The notes: generated from the sequence alone by a model not told the origin. A stretch of 64,000 nt of DNA from Sipunculus nudus (GCA_026874595.1 CM049309.1:24247033-24311032), one strand, 5' to 3'; positions 49,938 through 61,332 are shown, counted from the first letter of the stretch. Program-made: numbers and translations.

Positions 49938-50705
49938 TGCTATTTTATGACTGTTGGCTGTTATTATTGAATGAGTTGACTTTTTATTCTTATATGCAGT
50001 GATATATTTGGTGCTTGTAATAAACGTTTGTATTCCATTTACATGTTTCTTTTATTTAATTCACATTTCCTTTCTCTTTCTAACATCTGAAAACCAAACC
50101 AGTATCATTACTGTCAAAGGCTGTGCATTCCTCCACATTCTAATGAACATTTCAAACATATTACTTTCTAAATACAAATTATTTAATATCTTATTCAATA
50201 TTTATTCTTGATATATTGTATATTTATCATTGTTGATCTCTTCATTCTTTCTCTTCATTCTTTTCAACTGCAAAGATAAAATAAAAAGTCATTTTAACAG
50301 TTTATGCATTTGAGTTCAGCCTTGACAGAGAGGCCCTTATTAACTTGTATGAATCCCCCCTGACTCGGAATGTCCCAAATTTTTACCTAATATTTCACTC
50401 CGAAAATCGCTCTCGTCTTATATGGGAGGTCGACTTATATGCAAATTTTTACGGTACGTGACTCACAGCATCCAGGTGAGAATTATCTGCAGGGAGAGTT
50501 TAGTAAGAATGAAATGTGTATTGGCTGAGAGGGGAATAACAGGTTTTTGTGACCAAGCCCAAATCCACAAATTAAAATTGGATTACTACTGCCCAGGGGT
50601 TGGGTAATTGCTTGTTTCTAATATTAAATATTATAACACAGTGTAACGGGGGCACATACAAAGGCAGACCTGACTGTCTCAACCTGTAAGCTTGCATTAT
50701 TATCT

Positions 50706-50724
50706 CCCCCCCCCCCCCCCCCCC
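50706..50724 (+). repeat. 19-base C homopolymer
   Basis: Uninterrupted C tract followed by AGGTGAGACG; on the opposite strand it is a 19-G run. Confidence 0.95.
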
Positions 50725-50809
50725 AGGTGAGACGTGTTGTTCCCAGTACCATTGTCTGTCATTCGTCGTCATCATGCAGTCATCATAATTGTCTTCTGTA
50801 GGATATCTT

Positions 50810-51240
50810 GTGAAGGGCTGGATGTTTGTCCCCAAATTTGAAACACAAATTGTTTTTACCAAAATCTTGGATGAGTTTGAAATGACCAGAATCTTCAAGG
50901 TCAAATAAGTTGAATTATAGTTATTGTCTTGAGAACAGAATAACTTGTGAAGTATTGCTTATTTTCCCCCAGATACAACACACCAGTTGTTTCCACTCAG
51001 TTGTCAGAGTAGTATAGGTACTGGTGACCTTGATCTTCAAGATCAAAGCTATGCAATTCAAGTAAAATTTGACCTCAATAACTTTAGGAGTACTGAAGAT
51101 CAAATTTGTCAAATCAGTTCTACCAACCAAAATCTCAGAGGAGTTTGAATACCAGTGACCTTGACTTTGATCTTGAAGATAAAATCTGCTGACATCTAGA
51201 ATCATTGTTTTGAGATAGTGCACCCCTAATTTTGCCCCTA
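50810..51240. repeat. ~135-bp array related to 16.1-16.7 kb
   Basis: Diverged units share AAATTTGAAACACAAATTG-like text, ATCTT(C/G)AAGGTCAAA and GACCTTGATCTTCAAGATC, spaced about 133-139 bp. Related to the array at 16,110-16,660. Lies in intron 2. Confidence 0.65.
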
Positions 51241-51289
51241 ATGTTTTTGGAGGGCCCACAAGGGGGAGACTATCTGTTTTGAAGCCACT

Positions 51290-51365
51290 CAGTGAGTAGT
51301 TTATGAATGATTGGAACGCTGGACTTGTATGCCATCAGTATAGGTTTGAATCCAGGATTGACCCT
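51290..51365 (+). mobile_element. degenerate tRNA-derived SINE head
   Basis: The text TGATTGGAACGCTGGACTTG followed about 20 bases later by GGTTTGAATCCAGG resembles the A-box region, anticodon arm and B box of a tRNA-derived SINE head. The A box is poor, and no clear tail or target duplication was found. Confidence 0.45.
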
Positions 51366-52088
51366 TCTCTATTTTATCCTGATAAAAATGACCTTATATT
51401 TAATATTTGTTCACATGACAACAGATATTGGGAAATTGCATATCACTAATATAAGTGCAAAGTTACTGGGTAATTGCATATTATTATTAGAGATATTATA
51501 CGGGATAACTGTATATCACTTATATAAGAGCACAAATACCAGTTAATTACATATCACTAATATGACAGCACATATTGGGTATGTGCATATCAATAATATG
51601 ACAGGTCATTTATTTTTGATTGCATATCATGTACAATTAAGCACAGATACTGGATGATTGTGTATCAATAATATTTAAGAACATACTGGGTAACCTTGTG
51701 GAGAGTTTTAGGTAACAATACAGCGGCTGAAATTGTATGCTGTTTTGTAATATTAAGGTAAACTCTCTTTTGTTTTTGTGGTACAAGTGACAGAGATATC
51801 TCTGAAGAAGGCTGATCATTTTGAATTGGATACAGTTCAGTACTCATAGGCTCTAGGGTATATAATTTTTAGCTCAGCTGACTTTCAGTTATGCTGAGCT
51901 ATAGTGATCAGCCTCTGTCCATTGTCCTTCTTCTGACTGGTTATTCCAGATTCATAACAATTTCACTAAGAGCTCATTGAGATGGGTGATAAAAGAAAAA
52001 TAAAATATGTATTTTGTTCTCTTACTTTTGCTTGTATTGTAGGGACATCATACCAATGTATTTGACCCTATGTTCATCTTTATTACAG
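51366..52088 (+). other. rest of intron 2, repeat end fragment
   Basis: AT-rich sequence with loosely repeated GCATATCACTAATAT text at about 51,430-51,680. A repeat-family end (TTTTTAGCTCAGCTGACTTT, with GAGCTATAGTGATCA) lies at about 51,867-51,960. It ends in TGTTCATCTTTATTACAG, the exon 3 acceptor. Confidence 0.6.
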
Positions 52089-52293
52089 CGCATTCCACTG
52101 AAAGATTTTTCATCAGAGGTGAGAGGATCTCTTGATGTGGAGAACTTCCTGAAGCAGGCAGGGATACTTCTAGATGTGTCTGAGACCAGTCTTGATACAA
52201 TCATTGACCAGCTTCTCCATGAAGCTTTACACAAGACAGAGCCACAGTGTCCACTGGAGGAAGCCAAGAAAGCTTTCTTCACACATGATCAGG
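52089..52293 (+). CDS. SLC4A11: SLC4A11-like transporter, coding exon 3
   Basis: Acceptor TTTATTACAG; donor ATCAGG|GTAAAC. Encodes residues 88-155 (RIPLKDFSSEVRGSLDVENF... to ...KKAFFTHDQ) and leaves one base (phase 1). The text FLKQAGILLDVSETSLDTII and the following LLHEAL correspond to the start of the cytosolic N-terminal domain of SLC4A11, which has the phosphotransferase-like fold shared across SLC4 proteins. Frame and phase match exons 2 and 4. Confidence 0.92.
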
Positions 52294-53423
52294 GTAAACA
52301 GTGATCTCTGTAATGTTCCACAGTATCCTTTCATGTATTGATAAAGTAATGGTGTAAAATTAACTATTTTCATCTATGTAATACTAAGCTTTGCTTTCAG
52401 GCATGTAAAAATCTTAACTTTGATCTCAGTCATGTAAAAATTAACACTATCTTCCCAATAAGACTGATAGCCCAGAGTTGAGAGTATTCTTATACCGAGA
52501 AAGAAGAAAAAAAACAAAACAGCAACCAACGTTGAAGGCATAACCTCCTTCCAGTGTTGGCGAACAACTCATCATCATATTATCATTTTCATCTTGTCTA
52601 TGGAGCACCTAGAGCTAATGTCTTGACATCAGCCTATGCTAGAGCTGCTTGATAAGATGCTAACATATTCATTCAGTCAGTGAGGTAGAGTAACCAGTGC
52701 CAACTCAGAAGGTCTTTGGTTTGATTTCCCAGCAGTGGAAACCTCATTTTTCTGTGCTTACATTTCCATCTTTATTGCTACCATACAATGAAACAAAATA
52801 GCTCACTATACTTTGTACATTGTCTATTCACATATATTTTAGGTCTTACTTTCTTACTTACTTATCTTGCACAGTGTCTGTCCTGTCTGAATTTTTGTTG
52901 CACAGTTTATCCTTTTAGAAAGTGCACACATCCTGTTTGATGTTGGTCATGAGGTGCTACGTAACTTGGTACTGTTTTAGAGTTAGTTTGACCTGCTTGA
53001 GCTGTGACATGTGGGGGACAATGTTTACATCATCTGTGAAGTACTGGTCTTCACCTTTGTGTGATACTGAGTAAGGCACTATAGTTGTAACATAAGACCT
53101 TGGATTTTCAAACTTAATATGCAGATAGCAACTTGTGAACTTTGTAAATTTAGATTAGGTCACTGTGACCTATATTTCTTTGCTGTGCCTTGAAGTGATT
53201 TGTTAGATTTGGCTGAGTATCATGATCCATTTGTATGAAATTGTGTGTGCTTGGATCTTTAATGGCTCTCCTTTATATCTGGGACACTTGCCTCACATTT
53301 GCAATATTTTTTTGTAAGCTGACCTGATAGTACATAAAACCCACAGAGAGAATAACAGATTAGTCTATTAAGCCATTAATCAGGTAAATTTAAGGATTTT
53401 ACCAGGATTTTTTATCTTTTCAG
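52294..53423 (+). other. intron 3, with a probable SINE relic
   Basis: Bounded by GTAAAC and CTTTTCAG. At about 52,675-52,745 the text CAGTGAGGTAGAG followed by GGTTTGATTTCCC resembles degenerate pol III A and B boxes of a tRNA-derived SINE. The remainder shows nothing recognisable. Confidence 0.6.
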
Positions 53424-53508
53424 TCCACCAACTTGCCAAGACCATCCAGGGTACATGTGCCACCGACTCCGGAGGTTTTGATTATGACCAGTCTTGGATT
53501 TGTTGTTT
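53424..53508 (+). CDS. SLC4A11: SLC4A11-like transporter, coding exon 4
   Basis: Acceptor TTTATCTTTTCAG; donor TGTTGTTT|GTATGT. Encodes residues 156-183 (VHQLAKTIQGTCATDSGGFD, then YDQSWICC) and two bases of codon 184. TIQG...QSWIC is a conserved stretch of SLC4A11 cytosolic domains. Phases (in 1, out 2) match both neighbours. Confidence 0.92.
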
Positions 53509-53879
53509 GTATGTATTACAAAACTGAACTTAACATATTTATACTAAATATGATTACATTATTACACACAGACATGCTCAGAGATACTGGTGGAAACTTG
53601 TGCTTTGGATAATTAGATTCTCTATCATACTGATGTGATAAGGACAGATCAGTGTCATTGGGGCAGTTGATAAGGATGGGTCACATCATGAATACACATG
53701 TATTAAGGATATGTCCGGTCATAATGATGAGTATGTCGCACCAGCACATAGCTTCATAAATGTAATTCAGGACTGTAACATAACAAGTGTAGACTCTTTT
53801 ATTGTGCCTTATCTGCATGGTATGAATTTATTTGTACAAGTCTGACTGAGCTGTCACAGATTATTTCACCACATTATTT

Positions 53880-55440
53880 CTTTCTCTACTGCTATTATGA
53901 CTGTCCTGTATATAGTGTCTTGTCTCTGCTATTAACACAGCTGTGAACCATATGACACCTGTATATCTCTGCTGTTGTCACAGCTCTCCTACACATACCA
54001 TCTGTCTGTCTCTGCTATTGTCACAGCTCTCCCCCACTTGACATCCCTATCTACCTGCTATTGTAACAGCTCTCCACCACATTATATCTTTCTGTCTCTG
54101 TTGTTGTCACAGCTCTCCACCAACTGATATTGGTTTGTCTCCACTATTGCTACAGCTTTCCACCACATTATATCTGCCTGTCTCTGTTGTTGTCACAGCT
54201 CTCCACCAACTGATATTGGTTTGTCTCCACTATTGCTACAGCCCTCCACCACATGACATCTTGTCTGTCTCTCTTCTATTGTTACAGCTCTCCACCACAT
54301 GACATCTTGTCTGTCTGTCTCTTCTATTGCTACAGCCCTCCACCACATGACATCTTGTCTGTCTCTCTTCTATTGTCACAGCTCTCCACCACATGACATC
54401 TTGTCTGTCTGTCTCTTCTATTGCTACAGCCCTCTACCACATGACATCTTGTCTGTCTCTCTTCTATTGTCACAGCTCTCCACCACATGACATCTTGTCT
54501 GTCTGTCTCTTCTATTGTCACAGCCCTCCACCACATGACATCTTGTCTGTCTCTCTTCTATTGTCACAGCTCTCCACCACATGACATCTTGTCTGTCTCT
54601 CTTCTATTGTCACAGCCCTCCACCACATGACATCTTGTCTGTCTCTGTTGTTGTCACAGCTCCCCACCAACTGATATTGGTTTGTCTCCACTATTGCTAC
54701 AGCTTTCCACCACATTATATCTGTCTGTCTCTGTTGTTGTCACAGCTCTCCACCAACTGATATTGGTTTGTCTCCACTATTGCTACAGCCCTCCACCACA
54801 TGACATCTTGTCTGTCTCTCTTCTATTGTTACAGCTCTCCACCACATGACATCTTGTCTGTCTGTCTCTTCTATTGCTACAGCCCTCCACCACATGACAT
54901 CTTGTCTGTCTCTCTTCTATTGTCACAGCTCTCCACCACATGACATCTTGTCTGTCTGTCTCTTCTAGTGTCACAGCCCTCCACCACATGACATCTTGTC
55001 TGTCTCTCTTCTATTGTCACAGCTCTCCACCACATGACATCTTGTCTGTCTCTCTTCTATTGTCACAGCCCTCCAACACATGACATCTTGACTGTCTCTC
55101 TTTTATTGTCACAGCCCTCCACCACAACATCTTGTCTGTCTCTCTTCTATTGTCACAGCTCTCCACCACATGACATCTTGTCTGTCTCTCTTCTATTGTC
55201 ACAGCTCTCCACCACATGACATCTTGTCTGTCTGTCTCTTCTGTTGTCAAAGCTCTCCATCACATAGAATATTTCTGTATCTTCTATTGTCACAGCTCTC
55301 AACCATTTGACATCTGCCTGTCTCTTAATTTGTCACAGCTCTCCACCACATTGAATCTGTCAGTTTCTCTTCTGTTGTCACAGCTCTGGACCCATGACAT
55401 CTTTGCTCTGCTTTGACATATGTCACAAGCTCTGCATATG
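53880..55440 (+). repeat. 46-50-bp minisatellite in intron 4, acceptor-like units
   Basis: About 30 units with the text CTCTCCACCACATGACATCT, TGTCTGTCTCTCTTCTATTG and TCACAG; variant units carry CAACTGATATTGGTTTGTCT. Each unit therefore contains a pyrimidine tract ending in ACAG, which is the form of a 3' splice site. Open frames on both strands are short and frame-shifting. The true acceptor of exon 5 (TTGTCTTTCCAG) lies 118 bp after the array. Confidence 0.93.
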
Positions 55441-55558
55441 TTGCTGTCATAGTGGTCTGAAACTTGACTTTCAGTGAGAAACCTTTTTCTAGGATTATAA
55501 ATTGATTTTACAGCTTATTTATTTAGAGATGATTAAACTTGATAACTTGTCTTTCCAG

Positions 55559-55682
55559 CTGCACACTACCTAATGTACAGCGCCGTCATGTAGCAATAGC
55601 AAGACTGCGACAGCCTGCTAACTTTGGTCGCACAAGTCAGGAAGTTCAGTTCATCATTATGGTCATTGCTCCCACAAAGGAG
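55559..55682 (+). CDS. SLC4A11: SLC4A11-like transporter, coding exon 5
   Basis: Acceptor ACTTGTCTTTCCAG; donor AAGGAG|GTAGGT. Encodes the end of codon 184 to residue 225 (CTLPNVQRRHVAIARLRQPA, then NFGRTSQEVQFIIMVIAPTK and E). QRRHV and EVQFIIMVIAP match the core strands of the SLC4A11 cytosolic domain. Ends in phase 0, matching exon 6. Confidence 0.94.
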
Positions 55683-55739
55683 GTAGGTTACTGTTCCCTG
55701 GCTTATTCAAACTTTTTATATACATGTATAATCAATTAT

Positions 55740-56720
55740 TATTAGGGCCCTATGGTGATCACCATGTCAGTCTGTCTGTCCGTCCTTCCGTCTGTCAATG
55801 ACTCTTTCTTTAGCCTTATCTCAACAAGATCATGATTTATCTTCCTCATGTTCACAGGGAATATCCCTATCCAATTGCAGACCTGTAGGAATCCCAGTAT
55901 GGCCACCAGAGCACAATCAGTGATTTTTTTTTGCATGAAATATCTCAACAAGAACATGCTTAATCTTTCTCAGATTCATGGGGATGATTGGTACCTTAAT
56001 GAAGACTTTACCCTATTGAATTACAGACCTGTTTAAATTCCAATATTGCTGTCAGAGCACAATCAGTAATTTTTTTTTCTTGTGCGCCCTGTTTCAACAA
56101 GAACATGCTTGATCTTTCTGTTATTCACTTGGATGATTGGTATCTACAAGTATTCCATCCCTATAGAATTACAGGTCTGTTGGAATTCCAGTATTGCCAC
56201 AAGGGCACAATCAGTGATTTTCTTTCCTGTGCAATATCTCAGCTAGAACATGCTTGATCTTTCTCATATTCACAGGGATGATTGGTACGTAAATAAGGAC
56301 TCAATCCCTGTTGGATTACAGACCTGTCAGATTTCTGATATGGCCACTAGAACATAATTGATGATTTTATTTCATGCGTGATATATGAACAAGGACATGC
56401 TTGATCTTTCTCATATTCACAGGGAGGATTTGAACCTATGAAGGCTCTTGACCTATAAAAAAGCTGACCTGTTTGAATTCCAATATGAAACAAGAGCATA
56501 CACACTGATTTTCTTTTACATGTGATATCTCAAAAAGAACATTCTTGATCTCTCTCAAATTTACAGGGATCATTGGGGCCTGTGAGGGCTCCAGACATTT
56601 TAAATTTACAGACCTGTTGGAATTCCATTCATGTGCACACATTTGGTGCACATTCGGTGATTTTCTTTCACGCGTGATATCCCAACACTGAAGAACATGC
56701 TTGATCAGGCCTGTATAGTG
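55740..56720. repeat. ~145-bp tandem array in intron 5
   Basis: About six or seven diverged units share GAACATGCTTGATCTTTCTC, TTCACAGGGATGATTGGTA, TACAGACCTGTTGGAATTCC and AGCACAATCAGTGATTTT. Marker spacing is 123, 149, 144, 147 and 146 bp. The left edge begins with GTCTGTCTGTCCGTCCTTCC-type sequence. The rest of intron 5 (to 57,191) has no recognised feature. Confidence 0.85.
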
Positions 56721-57191
56721 AATAAATGGCTCTGTCCAGCTGTCTGTCCATCTGTAAACTCTTCACATATGGCACTATATCTGAAAACAATAATTAATAC
56801 TTCTATTTACTTCCAGTGACTGTGACCATTGTTTCATTTATCACTTGCATGGAGTTTGTCATCTATCACTTTGTAGCAGAAAAAAAAAACAAAGAACATA
56901 TGTCCCTGTCACCAGTCATGAACATTAGACTTGGAGTGAATATGATGAGGCCATGTCATAGAATGCAAATGATTCAGATTATTGATTCAAAATTTATCTG
57001 CCTAGGTGCAAAAAATGATTAATAGTTGTCTACAGTTAGTAACAGCTAGGAATTGATCAGGAATTGAACCTACTTTGATGGCTTGAGGTTGTGTGAACAG
57101 GTGTATGGAGTCACTTTTCAAAATTTGGTCACTTCTCTCTGACTATTTTATGACCATTATAAATGTGAATATTCTGTTTTCAAATTTGCAG

Positions 57192-57401
57192 AAAGGCACC
57201 AAAAATGCCCTTGAGACGGGACGGACATTTGCCACAATTTTTGCAGACATTGAACTGAGGCAACAGCTGTTAGCAGCAGCTACTCCTGAGGAGTTTAAAC
57301 AAACAATCAAGCAGTATACCGTTGTCCTCGCTGAGGAACAAAACCAAGGTGGACACAACCAAGCTTCTGCATCAACTGATCTTGGTCCTTTTGATGACAC
57401 G
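57192..57401 (+). CDS. SLC4A11: SLC4A11-like transporter, coding exon 6
   Basis: Acceptor TTTTCAAATTTGCAG; donor GACACG|GTAAAT. Encodes residues 226-295 in phase 0 on both sides. KGTKNALETGRTFATIFADI followed by ELRQQLLAAATPEEFKQTI matches the SLC4A11 stretch TxxAxExxRTFATxFxDIxxRQ. The rest (QYTVVLAEEQNQGGHNQA...) is a hydrophilic linker to the membrane domain. Confidence 0.94.
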
Positions 57402-57973
57402 GTAAATTTAATTACCTGTTAAATCCTGTATTACTTGAGAATAGTAACATTTTCTAACAGTGAAATCATATGTTATCAATATAATGTTGTGATCAGGATA
57501 TTATAAATGTTTGTGTTTGGATTACTTTTCTGTTGTGTTTTACATAGTGTGAGGATACTAAAACTTGCATTTTGATACTAACAAGTCATGGATGGTTTGC
57601 ATGGCCATATTATGACCAGTGTATCACACATTTTCAGCTTGGCTGAATGCAAGTCAGCTGAGCTTTAGTGATTGGTCAGCATCTGTCTGTCTTAAGTTAG
57701 ACTGGCACATTTTGACACCATTGAACCTAAGAAAATCTTACTAAATTTGGCATACAGTTAGTTGTCCCTAAGATCTCTTACCAAACCCAAAACTGGGTCA
57801 CTGCAACTTTTTTCCTTGAGAAATAATAAGGAAAAAAAACCTCAATTTCCATTTAAATCCTTTTGTTACCCTTCAAGACTGCCTAAAATGTGAAACCACT
57901 GGTGTTGTTGTGAAATGATGCTATCCAAAAAATCCAACAAAACTTAACATTAAACATGCATTCATTATTTCAG
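57402..57973 (+). other. intron 6, with a decayed repeat
   Basis: At about 57,640-57,870 the text GTCAGCTGAGCTTTAGTGAT, ACCCAAAACTGGGTCACTGC and GAGAAATAATAAGG resembles the reverse complement of the end of the 13.3-13.96 kb repeat. It ends in ATTATTTCAG. Confidence 0.65.
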
Positions 57974-58061
57974 GGATCAAGCTTCAAGTATCCAATATTC
58001 AGAGGCCTGATAGGAGATTTCAAAAGGAGAATAAAATATTACGTGTCAGATTACAAAGATG
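57974..58061 (+). CDS. SLC4A11: SLC4A11-like transporter, coding exon 7
   Basis: Acceptor TTCATTATTTCAG; donor AAGATG|GTATGT. Encodes residues 296-324 (GSSFKYPIFRGLIGDFKRRI, then KYYVSDYKD) plus one base. FRGLIGDFKRR and YxSDYKDG form the linker that leads into the first membrane helix of SLC4 proteins (RGIxxDxxRRxxxYxSDFxDG). Phases fit exons 6 and 8. Confidence 0.94.
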
Positions 58062-58875
58062 GTATGTTTTTGCATTTTTGAGCTTGTAAATATAATCAGT
58101 TTAACATGACAAGTTGCATTCTTTGTCCCTTAAAAGACAATATACTTCAGAAGATGTTTTTACTGTAAGACATAGCCACTATAACTTCTTATTAAAAAGA
58201 AAATGTTTTAAATGATGCATAGTGCAGTTCCATATGATAACTGATTAAGGTATTTTCATGTATGATTTTAACTACTGTAAACTCAAAACCCTTTGGTCAT
58301 GAGCTGTGTGATATTTGGATTTCAGTTAGGATCTGATTATATCAAGTTGAGTTTTATTATTACATACACTTTACAATACTAAGAGCAAGTTTGAAGCCAT
58401 GTTTGTATGTCATCTTTTTTAATCTGGCTGAGTCACCCATAAGTTAACATTTGAATAAAGGGCTATTATCATTTGAGCTTCTGATTTATCCAGAATCACT
58501 ATGTTTTTGATCCTTTAGAAATAAATATTTTCAAATCACATGAAAATTATGGCAATGTTACTGAGACTTACATGGCTGAGAGATTGAATGTACAACTTAA
58601 AGCCATTGCATATTTATTTTTAAATTTTGGATCTCAGTGTACCTATTTTGGCTTGGTACCGGGGCCCATGGAATGCTTGTTTAACGAACTTTAATTGTTT
58701 TCTCTTTGCCTGTGCTTATGAAGGAGGTCAGAGCAGCTCAACATTGAAATTTAGTTGTTTTTACCACAGATCACAGTACTAGTACTGTACTGCTTTAAAG
58801 ATACCACCACAAGCTGCCAGACTGGGTACTGCTCCAAGTACCACACACACAAATGTTTATTTGAATATTTTTCAG
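58062..58875 (+). other. intron 7
   Basis: No recognisable repeat or gene. Bounded by GTATGT and TTGAATATTTTTCAG. Confidence 0.7.
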
Positions 58876-58998
58876 GTTTTGTTGGTAGAAATACCATACA
58901 CAAGACGTTGGCAACAACATTCTTCTTATACTTCGCCTGCCTACTTCCATCAATTGCCTTTGGTGTTCTAAATGACAAGAACACTCACGGTTTTATAG
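58876..58998 (+). CDS. SLC4A11: SLC4A11-like transporter, coding exon 8 (membrane helix 1)
   Basis: Acceptor ATATTTTTCAG; donor TTATAG|GTGAGT. Encodes residues 325-365. GFVGRNTIHKTLATTFFLYF followed by ACLLPSIAFGVLNDKNTHGF is near-diagnostic for SLC4 transporters, and the text fits SLC4A11 best. The hydrophobic stretch at residues ~335-356 is membrane helix 1; NDKNTHG is the loop after it. The downstream minisatellite seems to be built from the sequence around this exon's donor. Confidence 0.95.
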
Positions 58999-59009
58999 GT
59001 GAGTCATGC

Positions 59010-60130
59010 ACACACATCTAACACCTACAGCTTTGTTGGTGAATCACACAAAACATTGACGGCTGTGTCAGTGAGTCACCTACCCAAAACACTGAAGGGT
59101 GTGTAGGTGCATCACCTACACACAAACACTGAAATATATGTAGATGAGTTCCCTACACACAACACACTGAAAGATATGTAGATCAGTTCCCTACACACAA
59201 CACACTGAAAGATATGTAGATCAGTTCCCTACACACAACACACTGAAAGATATGTAGATCAGTTCCCTACACACAACACACTGAAAGATATGTAGATCAG
59301 TTCCATACACACAACACACTGAAAGATATGTAGATCAGTTCCCTACACACAACACACTGAAAGATATGTAGATCAGTTCCCTACACACAACACACTGAAA
59401 GATATGTAGATCAGTTCCCTACACACAACACACTGAAGGCTTTGTAGTTGCATCACCTGCATGTAAAACCCTGAAGGCTTTGTAGGTGCATCACCTGCAC
59501 ACAAAACATTGAAGGCTTTGTAGATGCATCACCTGCACACAAAACCCTGAAGGATACATAGATGAGTTTACTACGCACAACACCCTGAAGGCTTTGTGGG
59601 GCATCACCTGCACACAAAACCCTGAAGGCTTTTTAGGTGCATCACCTGCACACAAAACCCTGAAGGCTTTGTAGCTGCATCACCTGCACACAAAACCCTG
59701 AAGGCTTTGTAGGTGCATCATCTGCACACAAAACCCTGAAGGCTTTATGGTGCATCACCTGCACACAAAACCCTGAAGGCTTTGTAGGTGCATCACCTGC
59801 ACACAAAACCCTGAAGGCTTTGTAGGTGCATCTCCTACACACAAAACCCTGAAGGCTTTGTAGGTGCATCACCTGCACACAAAACCCTGAAGGCTTTGTA
59901 GGTGCATCACCTGCACACAAAACCCTGAAGGCTTTATGGTGCATCACCTGCACACAAAACCCTGAAGGCTTTGTAGGTGCATCTCCTACACACAAAACCC
60001 TGAAGGCTTTGTAGGTGCATCTCCTACACACAAAACCCTGAAGGCTTTGTAGGTGCATCACCTGCTCATAGAACATTGAAGGCTTTGTAGGTGCATCACC
60101 TGCACACAAAACACTGAAGGTTGTGTAGGC
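59010..60130 (+). repeat. 38-bp minisatellite in intron 8, donor-like units
   Basis: About 29 units of 38 bp (some 35-37). Early units carry GTAGATCAGTTCCCTACACA and CTGAAAGATAT; later ones carry GTAGGTGCATCACCTGCACA and CCTGAAGGCTTT. The first, more diverged units run back into the exon 8 donor: GGTTTTATAG|GTGAGTCATG resembles GGCTTTGTAG|GTGCATCACC. Open minus-strand frames (for example 59,642-60,151) arise from the repeats and are not considered genes. Confidence 0.93.
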
Positions 60131-61332
60131 ATTTTTATCCATTTTCAGCACAATCAGAATAGTATTGGCTCAAAGTGTATGAACAGTTGAATGGTAATTC
60201 CAAGTCTGTCAAACAGACATTGCCACTAGTCTCACTCTGAATAATCTCGTCCTTTATCTCATCATGAGTGCTGTCATTGTTCAAAATTGACATTTTAAAG
60301 TGACAATTTGTGTGCAAACAGTTATTACATTATATATGAACATTTAGACCATACAATTTATACAATAATTCTGTGACCACAAAGAGCATTCCCTTTGTTA
60401 TCTCCTGTTATCGCCCACAGGAGCACCATGTCTCAGCGAGTGAGCATTTATCATTTCATATAAACAATCTATTTATGACCACACAGAGAGTTAAGAAAAA
60501 GGCTAGATTTTCAAATTTAAGATTCTTTTTTTGTGGCTGCCGCTATAAAAGGGGATCTACAGTAGTTATAAAAGTGTGTTTAACACTGTTACACAGATAT
60601 TTAAAAAAATGTAGTGTCAGAAAAGTAAAAATGTTCACTATGCCCCTTAATAGCTCTATGTATTCATTCCAATCTGTGACAGAAACATTTATGAAAACTC
60701 AGCATAGAAATAATACTACCAAAATGTAAAAAACAACAGGATATATTTTGAAGGCTTTATTTTTTCTAAATTTTTAGCCTGATTTGCAGTGAAATAATTT
60801 ATTTTATATCAAGAAGTTGTCTGTGTGAAATAGAGTAATTCTCCCTCTCCCTTTTTCAGTATGGTTGTATGGAAATGTTTACAGGTGAGCATTGGGTCCT
60901 TGGACCCTTGTGAATATGTTAAACAAAGTAATTGTGAATAAAAGATGGAGCATTTGAGATAGTACAGTTAACCCTCCTTGTCTGGTTCCCTAGTAATATA
61001 TAAAAAACATGCTGTTTTCTGATTTTTACCCATGTCTTCATTAATGTATGTGTAATGTCTTCCTCCTTTGGTCACTTTTGGTTTTTATCTTATATGTTGA
61101 TAGACATGGTTTACCTAAGGATACCCACTCTCAGTTAAAGAAAAATGAGTTTCCTTTGAATTAAATGTACAATACTGAATTTTGGAGTCCTAGGCACATG
61201 TATATAAAATCAATCTAGGCTAATTTGAATAGCATAATGAAAGTGTCAAGAGGTACAATATGACTGCATTAATAAATATCTCCTGGGAGATCATGTTTTT
61301 TAAGTTATGAAAATATACATTTTCAATTTTAG
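60131..61332 (+). other. rest of intron 8
   Basis: A 118-codon plus-strand frame at 60,373-60,729 has no recognised motif. A 25-bp exon-like piece (60,860-60,884) has a good acceptor (CCCTTTTTCAG) and donor (ACAG|GTGAGC), but would break the frame between exons 8 and 9. It ends in TTTCAATTTTAG. Confidence 0.6.

Larger units (their letters stand above)
44149..50454 (+). mobile_element. pogo/Tigger-like DNA transposon, 6.3 kb, defective, in intron 2
   Basis: The ends are CCGTAAAAACTCGCATAAC at 44,149 and the reverse complement of CCGTAAAAATTTGCATATA at 50,454, each immediately flanked by TA (44,147-44,148 and 50,455-50,456). Inverted ends with CCGTAAAAA and GTCGACTTAT plus a TA duplication fit the pogo branch of Tc1/mariner. 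The right third carries remnants of a CENP-B-like transposase. The left end (about 44,230-44,900) holds a diverged ~250-bp tandem duplication around ATTTACCTGTATTTTG. The middle (45-48.2 kb) is not typical pogo sequence and may be a nested insertion. It begins only 221 bp after exon 2. Confidence 0.82.

Noticed and set aside
54299-55416. Several 60-77-codon frames on both strands
   Set aside because: All are readings of the intron 4 minisatellite; the unit length changes frame repeatedly.
59642-60151. 169-codon minus-strand open frame with FCVQVMH-like repeats
   Set aside because: By-product of the 38-bp minisatellite in intron 8, antisense to the gene.
60860-60884. 25-bp exon-like piece with good acceptor (CCCTTTTTCAG) and donor (ACAG|GTGAGC) in intron 8
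   Set aside because: Exons 8 and 9 already join in phase to give the conserved ...HGFIDVKK... text; inserting 25 bases would shift the frame. At most a poison exon.
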